From Desulfovermiculus sp041686195 (GTDB lineage Bacteria > Desulfobacterota > Desulfovibrionia > Desulfovibrionales > Desulfothermaceae), in NCBI GenBank assembly GCA_041686195.1, contig JAWLEI010000020.1:1-41212 (forward strand): a DNA stretch of 41,212 bases, in the 5' to 3' direction. Below are positions 40,481 to 41,212 of this stretch, piece by piece; positions within the stretch are counted from its first letter, which is position 1, and each line of letters begins with the position of its first letter. The position numbers and the translations under genes are program-made. Under the pieces are notes generated by a model, which was not told the DNA's origin, made no database searches, and was given only the letters and a program-made list of their open reading frames with translations.

Positions 40481-41212
40481 TTATACTGTCTCCATCTTTT
40501 CCTTCTGGAGCTCCTCAATAATCGCCGGCAGGATTTCATGCAGATCCCCGAGCACTCCGTAGTCGGCCTTGGAGAAAAACGGAGCTTCCGGGTCCTTGTT
40601 GATGACCATTATCCGTTTGGCTCCTTTGCACCCGACCAGATGCTGGATGGCTCCGCTGACCCCGCAGGCGATATACAGCTCCGGAGCGATGCGGTTGCCG
40701 GTCAGCCCGATCTGTTCTGAATGCGGCCGCCAGCCATTATTTGTGGCTACCCGCGAGCCTCCGACTGCACCTCCCAAAAGGGAGGCCAGCTCTTCCAGGA
40801 CCCGGTAACCGGACTCGTTTCCTACTCCTCGCCCACCGCCGATGACCACAGGGGCATTCTTCAAGGTTACCCCTTCGCTTACTGTCTGCTCGTGCCTTTG
40901 AACCTTAACCCGGAAATCCTTTTCCTGTAGTTGGGGGGAAAACTCCTCAAAGCTGCTCTCGGCTCTCACCGGGGCCTCTTCCGCCTCCACCGCATGCAGG
41001 GCAATACTCACCAGCTTGGGATCTCCATGCAGGACACTGTCCTCCAAAAGGCTGCCTCCCCACCGAAAACGGGTCAGGCCAAACGGGTCTCCGGGGAAGA
41101 GCTGCAGGCAATTGGCGGCCATGGGCAGATCCGACTGGGCCGCAGCGTGGGCCATTACTTCGTTGCCCCGCTCCGTGCCTGCAGCCATGACAATTTGGGG
41201 ATGTTGCTGGCT
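40481..41212 (-). CDS. etfA: Electron transfer flavoprotein alpha subunit, 3' part
   Basis: The last 243 codons of etfA are in the window; the 5' end lies outside it. The FAD domain is clear: APVVIGGGRGVGNESGYRVL, then the VGGSRVATNNGW region, QIGLTGNRIAPELYIACGVS, GAIQHLVG and INKDPEAPFFSKADYGVLGDL. It receives electrons from acyl-CoA dehydrogenases and passes them to a membrane ETF-quinone oxidoreductase such as the EtfD-like protein at the other end of the window. The apparent Met at 41188 is internal, since the frame stays open to the window edge. etfB is expected upstream, just outside. Confidence 0.93.
   Translation of the reverse strand, partial: SQQHPQIVMAAGTERGNEVMAHAAAQSDLPMAANCLQLFPGDPFGLTRFRWGGSLLEDSVLHGDPKLVSIALHAVEAEEAPVRAESSFEEFSPQLQEKDFRVKVQRHEQTVSEGVTLKNAPVVIGGGRGVGNESGYRVLEELASLLGGAVGGSRVATNNGWRPHSEQIGLTGNRIAPELYIACGVSGAIQHLVGCKGAKRIMVINKDPEAPFFSKADYGVLGDLHEILPAIIEELQKEKMETV

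Noticed and set aside
1..41212. CRISPR array or tRNA/rRNA genes
   Set aside because: No regularly spaced repeats and no recognisable tRNA or rRNA sequence were found on reading through the window. A dedicated search could still find a divergent tRNA.

Overview
The window looks like chromosomal DNA from an anaerobic, probably sulfate-reducing member of the Desulfobacterota (the former Deltaproteobacteria). This is inferred from gene content: a Na+-pumping glutaconyl-CoA decarboxylase beside an acyl-CoA dehydrogenase, a membrane ETF oxidoreductase of the EtfD type, an AOR-family tungstoenzyme, a TRAP-TAXI transporter, sigma-54 control and dispersed repeats. No rRNA, tRNA, CRISPR array, insertion sequence or prophage was seen.

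Region 1 (about 0.3-17 kb) is the centrepiece. On the minus strand a nine-gene block runs acyl-CoA (glutaryl-CoA) dehydrogenase, biotin carrier, carboxyltransferase, a 44-residue membrane peptide, Na+-pump beta subunit, CoA-transferase alpha and beta, a molybdopterin oxidoreductase, and EtfD. Together they can activate a C5 dicarboxylate such as glutarate, oxidise glutaryl-CoA to glutaconyl-CoA without losing CO2, decarboxylate it at a membrane Na+ pump, and send electrons through ETF (EtfA is at the far right edge) to the quinone pool. A near-consensus sigma-54 promoter precedes the first gene. A divergent PAS/AAA+ sigma-54 activator follows, and then a TRAP-TAXI transporter (binding protein, DUF1850 protein, fused permease) that could import the substrate. 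Strong hairpins lie between some genes of the block.

Region 2 (17-24.3 kb) holds an Lpp-like lipoprotein and an L,D-transpeptidase. Next comes a cobalamin riboswitch with an intrinsic terminator ahead of a ferredoxin-like protein plus AOR-family oxidoreductase, an unusual target. A flavodoxin, an isochorismatase-type hydrolase, and a SatP-type acetate transporter with a periplasmic Cache protein behind a second good sigma-54 promoter complete the region.

Region 3 (24.3-31.9 kb) is a minus-strand operon for a branched-chain-amino-acid-type ABC importer (LivG, LivH, LivM, LivK, LivF) with an embedded acyl-CoA synthetase, followed by a universal stress protein.

Region 4 (32-41.2 kb) is mixed: PgpA, an acyltransferase-like protein, a GalT-like protein, a small membrane protein, an HD-domain phosphohydrolase, a hibernation factor, two radical SAM proteins, and the 3' part of etfA. 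A block of about 2.3 kb here is bracketed by inverted copies of a composite dispersed repeat, parts of which recur near positions 100 and 13,420.
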